Both the position numbers and the translations under genes were made by a program. From positions 1-50,036 of the forward strand of contig JNEU01000666.1 of assembly GCA_000697475.1 (NCBI GenBank): a stretch of DNA of 50,036 nt, given 5' to 3'. Shown in pieces: positions 49,216-50,036 of the stretch. Positions within the stretch are counted from its first letter, which is position 1, and the number at the start of each line of letters is the position of its first letter. Under the pieces are notes generated by a model. That model had not been told where the DNA came from, ran no database searches, and saw only the letters and a program-made list of their open reading frames with translations. This DNA is from Lichtheimia corymbifera B2541 (Eukaryota > Mucoromycota > Mucoromycetes > Mucorales > Lichtheimiaceae).

Positions 49216-49390
49216 ATTATAGAGATTTGGAGAAACAGGCACCTTCATTTTTTACCTATGCTGTAAACGTGATGTTATATGACAAGTGGTCTTTGCTCAT
49301 TCTAAAGTACCTCGACTCTCATAGAGCGGAAGGTGCGCCGGGGCGTGCTTGTGTAACACAACTCATTTGCATGATACTTCCCAATGAACA

Positions 49391-49811
49391 AACGCCACTC
49401 TCCATATAGCATTACGCATACAGCATAGTAAAAACATAAAGGTGCCTGTACCTCTAAACTTTACAATGAAACGTGGGGTCTTCAATCGAACAAAGTTGCT
49501 CGTGGGGATGAAGCGCACCTTGGGTGCAAGTTTCACGATCACCGTGGCCATTCTCAGATTCACCCAATGTCACCACCAGCCAAAGTTGAAAAAAAATTCT
49601 CGAGGTCGACCGGATTCAATTTGGCTGGTGGTGACATTGGGTGAATCTGGGATCGGCGAGCCTGATCGTGAAACTTGCACCCAAGGTGCGCTTCACCCCA
49701 ACGAGCAACTTTGTTCGATTGAAGACCCCACGTTTCATTGTAAAGTTTAGAGGTACAGGCACCTTTATGTTTTTACTATGCTGTATGCGTAATGCTATAC
49801 GGAGAGTGGTG
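49391..49811. repeat. Palindrome P2, right copy
   Basis: Arms of about 190-200 bp face each other around a CTCGAGGTCGACCGG centre near 49602. Both arms contain CACCCAATGTCACCACCAGC and its reverse, ACGTGGGGTCTTCAATCGAA, and the AAGGTGCCTGTACCTCTAAA end. The arms are more alike than in the left copy. Confidence 0.85.
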
Positions 49812-50036
49812 TGATATAATAAAATAGAAGATGTATGTGCGTGTGTGTGTTGAGAGCAGAGAGAGAACTGGTAGCAGTAAAGTGTCCGTGAGACTCAATA
49901 AGAGAAAGAAAGACAAAGATTTATTTAGGGTGATTACGCGTGTGTATATAGATGAGATGATGCAATCATGCTGAGTGTGAATAAAGATGGTGGGCTAGTC
50001 CCTCAGAATACGACATTACCCCCCTCCAGACTAAAG
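49812..50036. other. Right edge of the window
   Basis: AT-rich and purine-rich sequence with GTGTGTGT runs. It ends in CGACATTACCCCCC followed by the window boundary. No gene is visible; if it belongs to a retroelement terminal repeat, the rest lies outside the window. Confidence 0.4.

Larger units (their letters stand above)
47269..49811. mobile_element. Inverted-repeat element, right copy (about 2.5 kb)
   Basis: This is the inverted counterpart of 30801-33319, with the same order of parts read from the outer edge: P2 (about 49391-49811), P3 (about 49205-49480), degenerate units (about 48618-49215) and the reading-frame segment. Differences are mostly substitutions and small indels, such as an extra AAAAAGAGAGAGAT-like insertion near 47985 and a 16-20 base insertion near 47545. 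The outer end stops at the GGAGAGTGG string. Confidence 0.65.

Overview
This is a eukaryotic, almost certainly fungal, window. Every confident gene is split by short GT-AG introns (about 50-230 nt), the proteins carry Gln/His/Ser/Thr homopolymer tracts, and the gene set is fungal (white-collar-like GATA factor, division-2 chitin synthase relative, Opy2, Pho85-type cyclin, Dhh1). The flavour of the families and the compact intron-rich layout suggest an early-diverging filamentous fungus of the Mucoromycota/Mucorales type. I cannot name the genus from the sequence alone. Exon joins were deduced by hand from splice signals, reading frame and family conservation.

Left and centre (1-29.4 kb) form a normal gene-dense region. 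In order: a PAS/GATA zinc-finger protein of the WC-2 type (+); an MFS transporter (-, 8 exons); a rhodanese-plus-tyrosine-phosphatase protein of the Ptp2/Ptp3/Pyp type (+); a Pcl-type cyclin (+); a 1419-residue chitin-synthase-like protein whose catalytic motifs are altered (+); a DUF3020 nuclear-type protein (-); an Opy2-like membrane anchor (+); the copper chaperone ATX1 (-); the molybdopterin synthase small subunit MOCS2A (+); GTP cyclohydrolase II RIB1 (-); and the DEAD-box helicase DHH1 (+). Several neighbours are convergent with only 140-180 bp between stop codons, and ATX1/MOCS2A and RIB1/DHH1 are divergent pairs sharing upstream regions.

The right part (29.4-50 kb) mixes ordinary genes with a repeat system. 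A block of about 2.5 kb (30.8-33.3 kb) is present again in inverted orientation at 47.27-49.81 kb. The two copies enclose about 14 kb that holds a lineage-specific-looking 206-aa gene (-), an AAAP amino-acid permease (+), a 121-aa unknown gene (-), a type II membrane protein with a probable LEA2-like lumenal/extracellular domain (-), the Elongator catalytic subunit ELP3 (-), and a 560-aa serine-rich disordered protein (+). Inside each copy are large imperfect palindromes, an array of degenerate ~100-bp units, and a candidate reading frame that is open on the right and broken on the left. A separate ~130-250-bp repeat (R2) occurs three times around the left copy. This nested inverted-repeat system is the most unusual content of the window.

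Functional links are modest. The tyrosine phosphatase and Opy2 are both, by family knowledge, parts of MAP-kinase (HOG-type) signalling. The chitin-synthase relative concerns the cell wall. The WC-2-like factor would act in light signalling with a WC-1 partner not present here. ATX1, MOCS2A, RIB1, DHH1 and ELP3 are single-copy housekeeping-type genes and show the region is ordinary chromosomal DNA rather than a plasmid or virus.
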